Positions 1 to 7,487 of a DNA stretch of 64,000 nt are shown here, one piece after another (positions within the stretch are counted from its first letter, which is position 1; every line of letters starts with the position of its first letter). The notes under the pieces were generated by a model. It did no database searches and was not told the DNA's origin. It saw only the letters and a list, made by a program, of their open reading frames with translations. Both the position numbers and the translations under genes were made by a program. Source of the DNA: an uncultured Eubacteriales bacterium (lineage in GTDB: Bacteria; Bacillota; Clostridia; Oscillospirales; Acutalibacteraceae); NCBI GenBank assembly GCA_934444365.1, contig CAKSCM010000001.1:124001-188000 (forward strand). Direction: 5' to 3'.

Positions 1-420
1 GCGGCGCTTGTTCGCTCCTCGGGAGTAACGGATGAGGATTTTGACACGGTAAGTAAAATTTTCTCCCTTGCCGGCGAGGTTGTGGTCGTCTCGGAGGACA
101 AAATATCCGCCGTGACGGCAATAAGCGGCAGCGGTCCGGCTTACTTTTTTAAATTTGCAAACGCCGCGGTTGAGGAGGCTCAAGCGCTTGGTCTTGATGA
201 AGATATCGCTCTTCATCTTTTGGCCCAGACAATGGCCGGCAGTGCAAAAATGTTGCTTGAAAGCGGAAAAACGCCCAATGAGCTTGTCAGGATGGTTACC
301 TCTCCGGGCGGCACAACCAAGGCTGCAAACGATGTTTTTGACGAGTGCGGATATGAGGATATAATCAAAAAAGCAATCAAGGCGTGTAACGACCGGGCGA
401 TAGAGCTCGGTGCGAACTGA
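1..420 (+). CDS. proC: Pyrroline-5-carboxylate reductase, C-terminal part
   Basis: The reading frame is open from base 1, so this is the 3' part of a gene that starts before the window. About 139 residues are visible. They carry the ProC C-terminal dimerisation domain, including the ISGSGPAYFF segment and the VTSPGGTT motif near the active site. The enzyme makes L-proline from pyrroline-5-carboxylate with NAD(P)H in the cytosol. The NAD-binding Rossmann half is missing because of the window edge, not because of truncation in the genome. I see no clear terminator before the next gene. Confidence 0.95.
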   Translation, partial: AALVRSSGVTDEDFDTVSKIFSLAGEVVVVSEDKISAVTAISGSGPAYFFKFANAAVEEAQALGLDEDIALHLLAQTMAGSAKMLLESGKTPNELVRMVTSPGGTTKAANDVFDECGYEDIIKKAIKACNDRAIELGAN

Positions 421-575
421 TACTTTGCGTTTTTGCATTTTCACCCTGCCCGAAAGTGGTTGATTTTTTTGAAATCCGCAGTTAAAGGCTGTAATCGCCT
501 GTTTTAAGGCCGGTATCATAATTTGTCCCGTTTTTTCATAAGTATCATTAAAAGATATTTTAAGGGGACGTTATT

Positions 576-1217
576 ATGCAAAGTCGTTCGGCGGTAATAC
601 GCTTAAGGTCGGATTTTTTTAAACCGGTTATACATTTTGTAAGGAAAAATCCGGTTACATCGGCTTTTTGCTTTGTGTTCTTGGCCGGATGCATTTTTGG
701 GGCTGTTTTTTCCTCGGTCGGAGTTTTTGATGAAGGATATCTTGACGACACCTTTTCGGTCTTTATCGAATCAAGGCGGCTTTCAGGCTTTACGGGTCTG
801 TTTTCATCGATTTTTACTCCGTCACTCATCTTTTTGATCCTTGCTTTTTTGTGCGGTTTTTTTGTTTTCGGTTCGGCGGTGGCTCCGGTTCTTATATTTG
901 TAAGGGGAATCGGCTTTGGTTTTTGCGTGGGAAGAATAATTACATCGTACGGTATAAACGGCACGCTGTTTTGGTTTTTTGTGATTTTGCCGGGACTTTT
1001 TTTCTCCTCGGCAGCTCTTATTGCTTCGTGCAAGGCCTCGTTTGACATTTCGCTTGAGCTTTTATATCAGCTTAAAGCCGATATGCCGCAAATGCGCTTT
1101 CGCGCCCGATTGCAGCCCTTTTTTAAATGTTTTTTGATAATGACGGCAGTGACCGTTTTTTCCTCCGCATTGGAGGCGGCGCTGAATCTGCTTATAATGC
1201 CCCTAATAAATGTTTAA
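576..1217 (+). CDS. spoIIM: Stage II sporulation protein M-like membrane protein
   Basis: This 213-residue protein has four to five hydrophobic segments (about 25-47, 80-115, 127-153 and 184-211) and the length expected of SpoIIM (DUF95 family). In B. subtilis SpoIIM anchors the SpoIID/SpoIIP peptidoglycan machine during engulfment. The start ATG follows an AAGGGGA ribosome binding site. The xerD gene lies 53 bases downstream, and a spoIIM-xerD pair is common in Clostridia, which supports the call. The hydrophobic sequence has few diagnostic residues, so membership rests on length, topology and neighbourhood. Confidence 0.75.
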   Translation: MQSRSAVIRLRSDFFKPVIHFVRKNPVTSAFCFVFLAGCIFGAVFSSVGVFDEGYLDDTFSVFIESRRLSGFTGLFSSIFTPSLIFLILAFLCGFFVFGSAVAPVLIFVRGIGFGFCVGRIITSYGINGTLFWFFVILPGLFFSSAALIASCKASFDISLELLYQLKADMPQMRFRARLQPFFKCFLIMTAVTVFSSALEAALNLLIMPLINV

Positions 1218-1270
1218 GCCGTATAATTTGCGTTTTTGAATTATTTTTATATTGAAAGGCGAAGTTAAGA

Positions 1271-2164
1271 ATGCTCACTTACATTGAAGATTTCGGCGAT
1301 TATCTCGTCGATACGAAAAATGTTTCAACCAATACGCTCCAGTCGTATATGCGCGACGTGGAGCAGTTTGTCAAATATTTTTCGGCTAAACCGGCGGTCT
1401 CGTCGGTCGATGTGAGCACCGATGACATTAAAAAATACATTGATTCATTAAAAACATCGGGAAAAAGCGATTCGAGTCTTGTAAGAATGCTCGCTTCCTT
1501 GAGATGCTATTACTCCTATCTTGTCGAACGGGGAATTGCGGCGTCGAATCCGGCCGTGCAGATAAAAACGGTGAAAAAGGCGAGCAAATTACCGCAGATT
1601 CTCGATACGGCCGAGATTGATCTGCTCATGAATCAGCCGGATGTTTCAGAACCCAAGGGCTGCCGCGACAAGGCGATGCTTGAGCTTTTATATGCGACGG
1701 GAATCCGCGTGAGCGAGCTTATTGACCTTAATTATGACGATATTAACCTTCAGGTTGGAATTCTTCATTGCAGAAATTCTAAAAACGAGCGAATTATACC
1801 GATCTATCCGGAGGCGCTTGAGGTTATCGGCAATTATATTGAGCATGTCAGGGGAGTAATGGTGCTCGATTACAACGAAAAGGCCCTTTTTGTAAATATG
1901 AACGGGACAAGGCTTACCCGTCAGGGTTTTTGGAAGATAATAAAGCATTACACCGCTCAGGCTAAGATTAAAAAGGATATAACGCCGCATACGCTCCGCC
2001 ATTCCTTTGCGGCTCATTTGCTCGAAAACGGAGCTCAACTTAAGGATATTAAAGAGATGATGGGTCATTCTGATATTTCATCGACCCAGATTTACGCTCA
2101 GGTCATACGCAATAAATACAGGGATGTTTATGCGAGCTATCATCCCAAAGCCAAACACTCATAA
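1271..2164 (+). CDS. xerD: Tyrosine recombinase XerD
   Basis: This is a 297-residue site-specific recombinase of standard Xer length. It has an N-terminal SAM-like core-binding domain (about 1-90) and a C-terminal catalytic domain. The full set of active residues is visible: R146 (TGIRVSEL), K171, H240 and R243 (HTLRH), H266 (MGHSD) and nucleophile Y275 (STQIYAQ). XerD resolves chromosome dimers at dif together with XerC. A second Xer-type recombinase is encoded at 32145, so the XerD name follows the neighbour spoIIM and the sequence type rather than a search. Confidence 0.88.
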   Translation: MLTYIEDFGDYLVDTKNVSTNTLQSYMRDVEQFVKYFSAKPAVSSVDVSTDDIKKYIDSLKTSGKSDSSLVRMLASLRCYYSYLVERGIAASNPAVQIKTVKKASKLPQILDTAEIDLLMNQPDVSEPKGCRDKAMLELLYATGIRVSELIDLNYDDINLQVGILHCRNSKNERIIPIYPEALEVIGNYIEHVRGVMVLDYNEKALFVNMNGTRLTRQGFWKIIKHYTAQAKIKKDITPHTLRHSFAAHLLENGAQLKDIKEMMGHSDISSTQIYAQVIRNKYRDVYASYHPKAKHS

Positions 2165-2185
2165 ACTTGATTTTCGGGGGATAAT

Positions 2186-3301
2186 ATGTCGCTTTTCAGC
2201 ATTTTTAACGGTACCAAAAACGGCGCCGGAGTAGCAAAGGACGATAGGGAGAAAAAGCCTTTCTTTAAATTCTGGGAGATTTTTTTCAGAAAATTCTGGT
2301 CGCTTTCCTTTCTTAATATAATTTTCCTTATGTGTATGCTTCCGTTTGCGGCGCTTTCGGTTGGAATTTTCTTTTTTCTCAAAGCGTCGGCATGGAGCAT
2401 TACCGACAATATACAACTTTCGGTAATAATGATTCTTTTGCCCTTTGCGTTTTGCGGTCCATTTATAGCGGCGACCCAAAAAATAACCCGTGACTTTTCC
2501 CGGGAAATTCCGGTTTTTGCATGGTCTGACTTTTTCGGCTGCATAAAGAAAAATTTTGTACAGCCGCTTGTAATGTCGATTATCGGCTATGTCGTTTTTT
2601 CGCTGCTCAGCGTCGCAATGCCATTTTATTATTACTCCGATTTGGGCTTTGTAAGGTATATACTGTTCGGAATATGTATTCTCGTGTTTATTCTGTTCCT
2701 TTTTATGCAGTATTATCTGTATACCATGGCGGTGACCTTTGACCTGAGCATAAAGCAGCTTTACAAAAATGCATTCATTCTTTCGACAGTTACCCTTGTG
2801 AGGAATCTGATAATCACGGCCGTACTGGCGCTTTATGTAATTTTGTTTGTGGTTGTTCTGCTTAATACTCCGGTATTCAATTTCTTTTTCCCGCTTATGC
2901 TTATGTTCTTTGTAATAATAGGATTTTCACTCTTTTCCTTTACGGTGAGTTTTGTTACCTTCCCGTCCCTTAAAAAGTATATAATCGAGCCGTATTACAA
3001 AGAAAATCCCGATGAGGCTTTTGATGATGAAAGGGAGAATAATGAAGACGAAGAGGAAGAAAACAGCACCGACGATTCCGACGGTGTTACCGACGGTCTT
3101 TCGGGGAATGATAAAATAAATGGCGAAATCGACCGCAAAAAAGACGAGGACGCCACTCAGGAAACTGCCGTCGACTCTTCGTCCGATACAAATAAAAAAG
3201 AGCCTTCGAAACCGGAATATGTTTATCACAACGGCCGTATGGTGCCGAGAAGCGTGCTCGAAAACGAAAAGCTTTTCAGCGACGATGTAAAGAATAAATA
3301 A
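2186..3301 (+). CDS. DUF624 (YesL-like) membrane protein
   Basis: This 371-residue protein has about five transmembrane segments in the first 260 residues and opens with the FFRKFWSLSFLN-type sequence typical of DUF624/YesL proteins. The last ~100 residues are a highly acidic, charged tail rich in D, E, N and K, which would be cytosolic. YesL relatives often sit near sugar-uptake genes, but the biochemical role is not established. The ATG has a good CGGGGGA ribosome binding site. It may be co-transcribed with spoIIM-xerD, since only 21 bases separate it from xerD, and a terminator follows at 3325. Confidence 0.7.
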   Translation: MSLFSIFNGTKNGAGVAKDDREKKPFFKFWEIFFRKFWSLSFLNIIFLMCMLPFAALSVGIFFFLKASAWSITDNIQLSVIMILLPFAFCGPFIAATQKITRDFSREIPVFAWSDFFGCIKKNFVQPLVMSIIGYVVFSLLSVAMPFYYYSDLGFVRYILFGICILVFILFLFMQYYLYTMAVTFDLSIKQLYKNAFILSTVTLVRNLIITAVLALYVILFVVVLLNTPVFNFFFPLMLMFFVIIGFSLFSFTVSFVTFPSLKKYIIEPYYKENPDEAFDDERENNEDEEEENSTDDSDGVTDGLSGNDKINGEIDRKKDEDATQETAVDSSSDTNKKEPSKPEYVYHNGRMVPRSVLENEKLFSDDVKNK

Positions 3302-3324
3302 AAAGAATAGTCATACAGACATTA

Positions 3325-3366
3325 AAACCGCAGTCTTTCGATTAAAGCTGCGGTTTATTTTTTTGT
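3325..3366 (+). terminator. Rho-independent terminator after the DUF624 gene
   Basis: A perfect 9-bp stem, AAACCGCAG (3325-3333) with CTGCGGTTT (3348-3356), is followed by a run of T. It ends the spoIIM-xerD-DUF624 transcript. Confidence 0.88.
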
Positions 3367-3425
3367 AACCATGCTCGCCTTTGCTGTTCGATGAGAATTA
3401 TTGCCGATAATTACATTGAAGGGTA

Positions 3426-3448
3426 AAATGCAACTAAAAGTAGCATTT
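3426..3448. promoter_or_regulatory. Imperfect palindrome upstream of the dockerin gene
   Basis: AAATGC-n-AC and GT-n-GCATTT face each other across a short A-rich centre, about 110 bases before the start of the secreted dockerin protein. It could be an operator or a small hairpin. No clear -35/-10 pair was identified beside it, so the function is a guess. Confidence 0.25.
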
Positions 3449-3558
3449 ATTGAAAATTAAAATAGGTAGAATTAACAAATAACAGGTGTTATTATATATA
3501 TGGTGATTATCCGAAGGGCGGATTTATGCAATTTAATTTAAGGAAAGGGTTTGACAAT

Positions 3559-6500
3559 ATGAAAAAACGATATTTATGTCTTTTGTTGGCGGCAGCAATG
3601 CTGCTCTCGTTTGCTGTTCCGGTTTATGCGTTGCCGGCGGCGGAAATGTATATGCTCGGCGATGTTGATAATTCCGGCGAAATACTCGCGAACGATGCGT
3701 TGCTTACCCTGCAGGGTGTTGTCGGGAAAACGATACTTGATGAAAAACAAAGCGATGCCGCCGATGTTGACGAAAAAAGCGGATTATCCGCCACTGACGC
3801 ACTTTTGATTCTGCAAAAAGTTGTCGGTAAAATAACGGCTTTTCCGAGAAGTGAAAGATATGCCGATTTTACGATTTCTGAAGAAGCGCTTCGTGATAAG
3901 ATAGCCGGCGCATGGGTAGGGCAGATGGCCGGCGTTGCCTGGTCGGCACCCACCGAATTCCAGTATAACGGAGTTATAATGCCGGAATCGGCACTGCCCG
4001 AATGGAAAACGACAACAATAAACGACGCCTTTTATCAGGATGATCTTTATGTCGAGATTCCGTTTATGCAGGCTATGATCGAGAGGGGGGTTGATTGCTC
4101 GATTGATGATTTGGGAGAAGCCTTCGAGAATACTACCTTTTCGCTTGCTCATGCAAATTATCTCGGACGTTATAATCTTTCAAAAGGAATTAAAGCGTCG
4201 GAAGCAGGCAGCTATTTGTACAACTATCACGCCGATGACATCGACTGGCAGATAGAAAGCGATTTTTTGGGCAGTATTTATCCCGGAATGATAAACGAAG
4301 CGGCCGAAAGAGCTTTTGAAATAGGTCATCTGATGAATTACGGCGACGGAGTCTACGGCGGCGTATTTGTGTCGGCCATGCACGCTGCCGGATTTACGGC
4401 CAAAAACCTCGACGAGGTGATTGCTGCCGGGCTTGACGCCATTCCCGACGGAACAAAATTTAAAAATCTTATGAATGATGTTATGGCTTGCTATAAAGAG
4501 GGCAAAACCTGGGAAGAAGCATGGCAGTTGCTTGAGGACAAATGGAACGGAACCGACAAATGTCCCGATGCACCGGGTAAAATGAACATAGATGCAAAGA
4601 TCAATGCAGGATATGTTCTTATAGGTCTTCTTTACGGCGAGGGCGATTTTGAAAAATCCATGGCGATCTCAATGCGGTGCGGACAGGACAGCGACTGCAA
4701 TCCGTCGACCGTCGCCGGCGTTTTGGGAAAGCTTTACGGGCTTTCGGGAATACCGGACAAATATAAATCCGGAGCCGATTACGACGGTAAAAAATTCTCT
4801 CATACGAACTATACACTGAATGACGCTATAAATGCCACGGTGACATTGGCGGGAAAATCTCTTGAGAAAAAACAGGCGATTTTAAATGACGGTGTTTATT
4901 CCTTTTCGGCTAATACAATAGTAAATCCCGTAAAATATGAGCAGTGGCCGGACGATGAGGTAACCGTTTATATAAGCGCACAGGCTTTTGCCGATATGAG
5001 CGTTTCTTTGGACGTAAAATATGTTTCTCCGAAAAATCCGACAAGCATTAAGCTTGATATGGGCGACGGAACGGTATACAACAAGATAGTTACAAAACAT
5101 ACATATACTCAGGGCGGAACCTATCTTATCAGATGCACAGTTAAGTCGGGTGATATTGTCGGCGAATCGAGCTTTAATATTCTTGTTGAGGAGAATAAGC
5201 TTAAAACCACGGCGATTGTGTCGCATACAAATCCTCAGGGTTCAGGCAATCAGGATATAGGCGTTATAAATGACGGTTTTATTCCGGATCCCAAGGATTG
5301 CGATTCCTATAATCAATATGATACGTTCGGAGCTACCGGCCCGAGTAATGTGACATGGTTCGGACTGGAGTTTGAGCGTGCCGTAGGTCTCAAAGCGGTC
5401 GACTTTTATCAGGGCGCGGTTTTCGATAACGGCGGATGGTTTGCGACCGTTCCGAGGGTTGAAATTCTTTTTGACGGAATATGGGTGGAAGCGAAAACCG
5501 TAATATCACCGGAATATCCCGTGGTAAATACCCTTGAGTCTCACGGCGATTGGTTTGATTGCTATAAATTTACGTTGGAGGACACCGTAGTTTGCGACGG
5601 TGTAAGAATTGCCGGTGCTCCCGGAGGTACAAACAAATTTGCCTCATGCTCCGAAATAAAGATCGATTATATCGAAACTGAGGATATGGGGGATATTAAA
5701 TCAGCCGTAGAGCTAGCCACACCGATTGTCTCACAAACATCGCCTGCAGGCGGCGGAAGCAAGGATATTAACGTTATACGCGACGGAATAATCAGCGGCG
5801 ACGGCTCGGCTCAATATGATACATATTCCGCATCGGAGCCTTTACCGGCTGAGTTTTTCGGTTATGAGTTTGACGGAATGTATACCGTAACCTCGCTTAC
5901 CTACACAGACGGAATTCATTACGCAAACGGCGGATGGTTCAGAAACGGCACTCTTAAGGTGCAGGTGCTTGTCGACGGCGTTTGGAGGGATACTGCCAGT
6001 ACAATTTCTCCGGCATACCCGAATTCCGACAACTATGCTGATTTCGGCGAAAATTTTGTTACATATCGCATAACCCTTGACAGTCCTGCCGTTTGCTACG
6101 GAATAAGAATAATCGGAGAGGGCGGAGGAAGCTCACGCTTTGTCTCCTGTGCCGAGCTTGATGTTGCGGCGTTCAAGGTAAAGGATACACGAACTTTAGA
6201 ACAAAAAAGTGAAGTCGTTTATAATATTAAGGATCCAACCGGCGGCGGGAATAAGGATATAAATGTTATACGTGACGGCGTTGTTCCTGATTCGAGCGTT
6301 TATGACGGTTCGCTGCAATACGATACTTTTACTACATACGAAAAGACCGAAGAAGAGTATTTTGGATACGTGTTCGCCGCGAAACAAACGGTTTCGGGTC
6401 TTATATATACCGACGGAATCCACTTCGGCAACGGCGGTTGGTATGCAGACGGTTCGGTGAGAATTCAGATTTTGGTTGATGATGAATGGAAGGATGTTAA

Positions 6501-6687
6501 AACGAGCGTATCGCCCGAATATCCTAACGCAAATTCACCGGAGGCTTTTTCGCAGAATTTTAAAACCTATACTTTTACATTTGATCAGGCGGCCGTATGC
6601 GACGGCGTAAGAATTATCGGAACACCGGGCGGAAATTCAAAATTTGTTTCGTGTGCCGAACTCTCGGTAAAGCTGTCAGGCGAATAA
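3559..6687 (+). CDS. Secreted dockerin protein with ADP-ribosylglycohydrolase-fold domain and three C-terminal repeats
   Basis: The start at 3559 is chosen because AGGAAAGGG precedes it and a clean signal peptide (residues 1-24, cleavage near VYA) follows. An upstream in-frame ATG at 3526 has neither. After the signal comes a type I dockerin (about 31-93) with two calcium-loop repeats, GDVDNSG and ADVDEKSG. An ADP-ribosylglycohydrolase/DraG-type domain follows (about 105-420) with GAWVGQMAG and the metal-site-like GQDSDCN. Then a PKD-like domain (about 460-547) and three ~160-residue homologous repeats (about 548-707, 716-875, 884-1042) sharing 'NGGWF/Y' and 'CDGVRI' signatures; these look like discoidin/F5-8-type carbohydrate-binding modules. 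The dockerin implies attachment to a cohesin scaffold. The gene stands alone, with terminators on both sides. The substrate is unknown. Confidence 0.8.
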   Translation: MKKRYLCLLLAAAMLLSFAVPVYALPAAEMYMLGDVDNSGEILANDALLTLQGVVGKTILDEKQSDAADVDEKSGLSATDALLILQKVVGKITAFPRSERYADFTISEEALRDKIAGAWVGQMAGVAWSAPTEFQYNGVIMPESALPEWKTTTINDAFYQDDLYVEIPFMQAMIERGVDCSIDDLGEAFENTTFSLAHANYLGRYNLSKGIKASEAGSYLYNYHADDIDWQIESDFLGSIYPGMINEAAERAFEIGHLMNYGDGVYGGVFVSAMHAAGFTAKNLDEVIAAGLDAIPDGTKFKNLMNDVMACYKEGKTWEEAWQLLEDKWNGTDKCPDAPGKMNIDAKINAGYVLIGLLYGEGDFEKSMAISMRCGQDSDCNPSTVAGVLGKLYGLSGIPDKYKSGADYDGKKFSHTNYTLNDAINATVTLAGKSLEKKQAILNDGVYSFSANTIVNPVKYEQWPDDEVTVYISAQAFADMSVSLDVKYVSPKNPTSIKLDMGDGTVYNKIVTKHTYTQGGTYLIRCTVKSGDIVGESSFNILVEENKLKTTAIVSHTNPQGSGNQDIGVINDGFIPDPKDCDSYNQYDTFGATGPSNVTWFGLEFERAVGLKAVDFYQGAVFDNGGWFATVPRVEILFDGIWVEAKTVISPEYPVVNTLESHGDWFDCYKFTLEDTVVCDGVRIAGAPGGTNKFASCSEIKIDYIETEDMGDIKSAVELATPIVSQTSPAGGGSKDINVIRDGIISGDGSAQYDTYSASEPLPAEFFGYEFDGMYTVTSLTYTDGIHYANGGWFRNGTLKVQVLVDGVWRDTASTISPAYPNSDNYADFGENFVTYRITLDSPAVCYGIRIIGEGGGSSRFVSCAELDVAAFKVKDTRTLEQKSEVVYNIKDPTGGGNKDINVIRDGVVPDSSVYDGSLQYDTFTTYEKTEEEYFGYVFAAKQTVSGLIYTDGIHFGNGGWYADGSVRIQILVDDEWKDVKTSVSPEYPNANSPEAFSQNFKTYTFTFDQAAVCDGVRIIGTPGGNSKFVSCAELSVKLSGE
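5200..6684 (+). repeat. Three tandem ~160-residue protein modules in the dockerin protein
   Basis: Copies start near 5200, 5704 and 6208. Each opens with a Pro/Gly-rich stretch and 'NQDIGVINDG' or 'KDINVIRDG', has 'QYDTF/Y', 'NGGWF' and 'SPEYP' or 'SPAYP', and ends with 'CDGVRI..GTP/APGG' then 'KF.SC.E'. The second and third copies are closest to each other. The pattern points to internal duplication of a beta-sandwich binding module. Confidence 0.85.
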
Positions 6688-6800
6688 AGCCGCTCAAGGC
6701 TTATATGCGTTAGCCAAAACCGAATTTTAATTCCGTAATTAAAAAACGGACAAACTAAAATAACTTAATATATCTATTCTTTCCTCTCCAAAACCGAGAG

Positions 6801-6850
6801 AGCCGCCTTGATTCAAAGCACATACATTGCTTTGTTTTAAGGCGGCTTTC
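6801..6850 (+). terminator. Terminator-like hairpin after the dockerin gene
   Basis: AGCCGCCTT (6801-6809) pairs with AAGGCGGCT (6839-6847), and an inner CAAAGCA/TGCTTTG stem extends it. The T-run after the stem is short, so termination may be imperfect. Confidence 0.6.
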
Positions 6851-7015
6851 GCTTGAAAAAGGGTTTTTGTCGATTACCCCTTCGTTACGGATCGGCCTGT
6901 TTGAATTCCAGCTGTTGCAGCAAGAATATTTACCGAGATATCGGTTTGTATTATTGGGAAGAAATAACGAAGGAGTTTTTTAAAAATATAAAATAAAAAT
7001 ATTTTTAAAAAGGTA

Positions 7016-7044
7016 TTGATTTTTTCTGCCGAATGTGGTAGTAT
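7016..7044 (+). promoter_or_regulatory. Sigma-A-like promoter of the tRNA-Arg gene
   Basis: TTGATT (7016-7021), a 17-base spacer and TAGTAT (7039-7044) end about 30 bases before the tRNA. Spacing is ideal and both boxes are near consensus. Confidence 0.6.
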
Positions 7045-7074
7045 ATTCGAGCGCCCTTAAGAAAAAGGTTGCAT

Positions 7075-7151
7075 GCGCCGGTAGCTCAGCTGGATAGAGT
7101 GTTTGGCTACGAACCAAAAGGTCGGGGGTTCGAATCCCTTCCGGCGCACCA
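7075..7151 (+). tRNA. tRNA-Arg, anticodon ACG
   Basis: The 77-base sequence folds as a full cloverleaf. The acceptor arm GCGCCGG pairs with CCGGCGC, the D-arm is GCTC..GAGT, the anticodon stem TTTGG/CCAAA holds the loop CTACGAA (anticodon ACG, read as ICG), and the T-arm carries TTCGAAT. The T-stem contains two G-U pairs. The 3' CCA is encoded. The gene is transcribed alone, with its own promoter at 7016 and a terminator at 7154. Confidence 0.97.
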
Positions 7152-7153
7152 TG

Positions 7154-7186
7154 AAAAAAGCGATTGCATTTTGCAATCGCTTTTTT
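7154..7186 (+). terminator. Terminator directly after tRNA-Arg
   Basis: AAAAAAGCGATTGCA pairs with TGCAATCGCTTTTTT in a near-perfect, A/T-flanked hairpin that begins two bases after the tRNA CCA. Because of the flanking A- and T-runs it could work in both directions. Confidence 0.9.
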
Positions 7187-7280
7187 CAGTTATATTCGCC
7201 TTACGGCGAGAGGTATTGCTGTGCAGTGATATCCGGCGTTGCCGGGCGATAGTCACTTTTTACAAACTTCTATATATTTA

Positions 7281-7316
7281 AAAGAGCTTAAAGCATTTGA
7301 CTTTAAGCTCTTTTTT
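7281..7316. terminator. Second hairpin terminator downstream of the tRNA
   Basis: AAAGAGCTTAAAG (7281-7293) and CTTTAAGCTCTTT (7301-7313) form a perfect 13-bp stem with a T-run. No gene ends nearby on either strand. It may back up the tRNA terminator or mark a decayed gene between 7187 and 7280. Confidence 0.75.
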
Positions 7317-7438
7317 AGTTAGGTCGTCTTTATGAATCAACATCCGCTTTCGGAGCTACGGGATTTCGCTCAATACCTATTAATGCGGAATTCGCTTTTT
7401 TATAAAGGCGGACCGCCGTTTTATTTGGTTAAATACTC

Positions 7439-7467
7439 TTTATTTTTTCATTGTTAGATGGTATAAT
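7439..7467 (+). promoter_or_regulatory. Probable promoter of the XRE-like gene
   Basis: A perfect TATAAT (7462-7467) is preceded, with 17-base spacing, by TTTATT, a weak -35. It lies about 20 bases before the start codon, so the leader is very short. Confidence 0.45.
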
Positions 7468-7487
7468 AAATAAGGAGAGTGTTTTGT

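Larger units (their letters stand above)
6688..7074. other. Intergenic region between the dockerin gene and the tRNA
   Basis: No coding sequence is supported in these 387 bases. The region holds the terminator-like hairpin at 6801 and, at its right end, an A/T-rich tract that leads into the tRNA promoter at 7016. Nothing else is recognised. Confidence 0.6.
7152..7487. other. Intergenic region between the tRNA and the XRE-like gene
   Basis: These 336 bases contain two terminator hairpins (7154, 7281) and a likely promoter at 7439. No convincing coding sequence lies between them. Confidence 0.6.

Noticed and set aside
7069..7281. Apparent 70-residue coding frame over the tRNA
   Set aside because: It is translated straight through tRNA-Arg and its terminator; the cloverleaf and encoded CCA explain the sequence.
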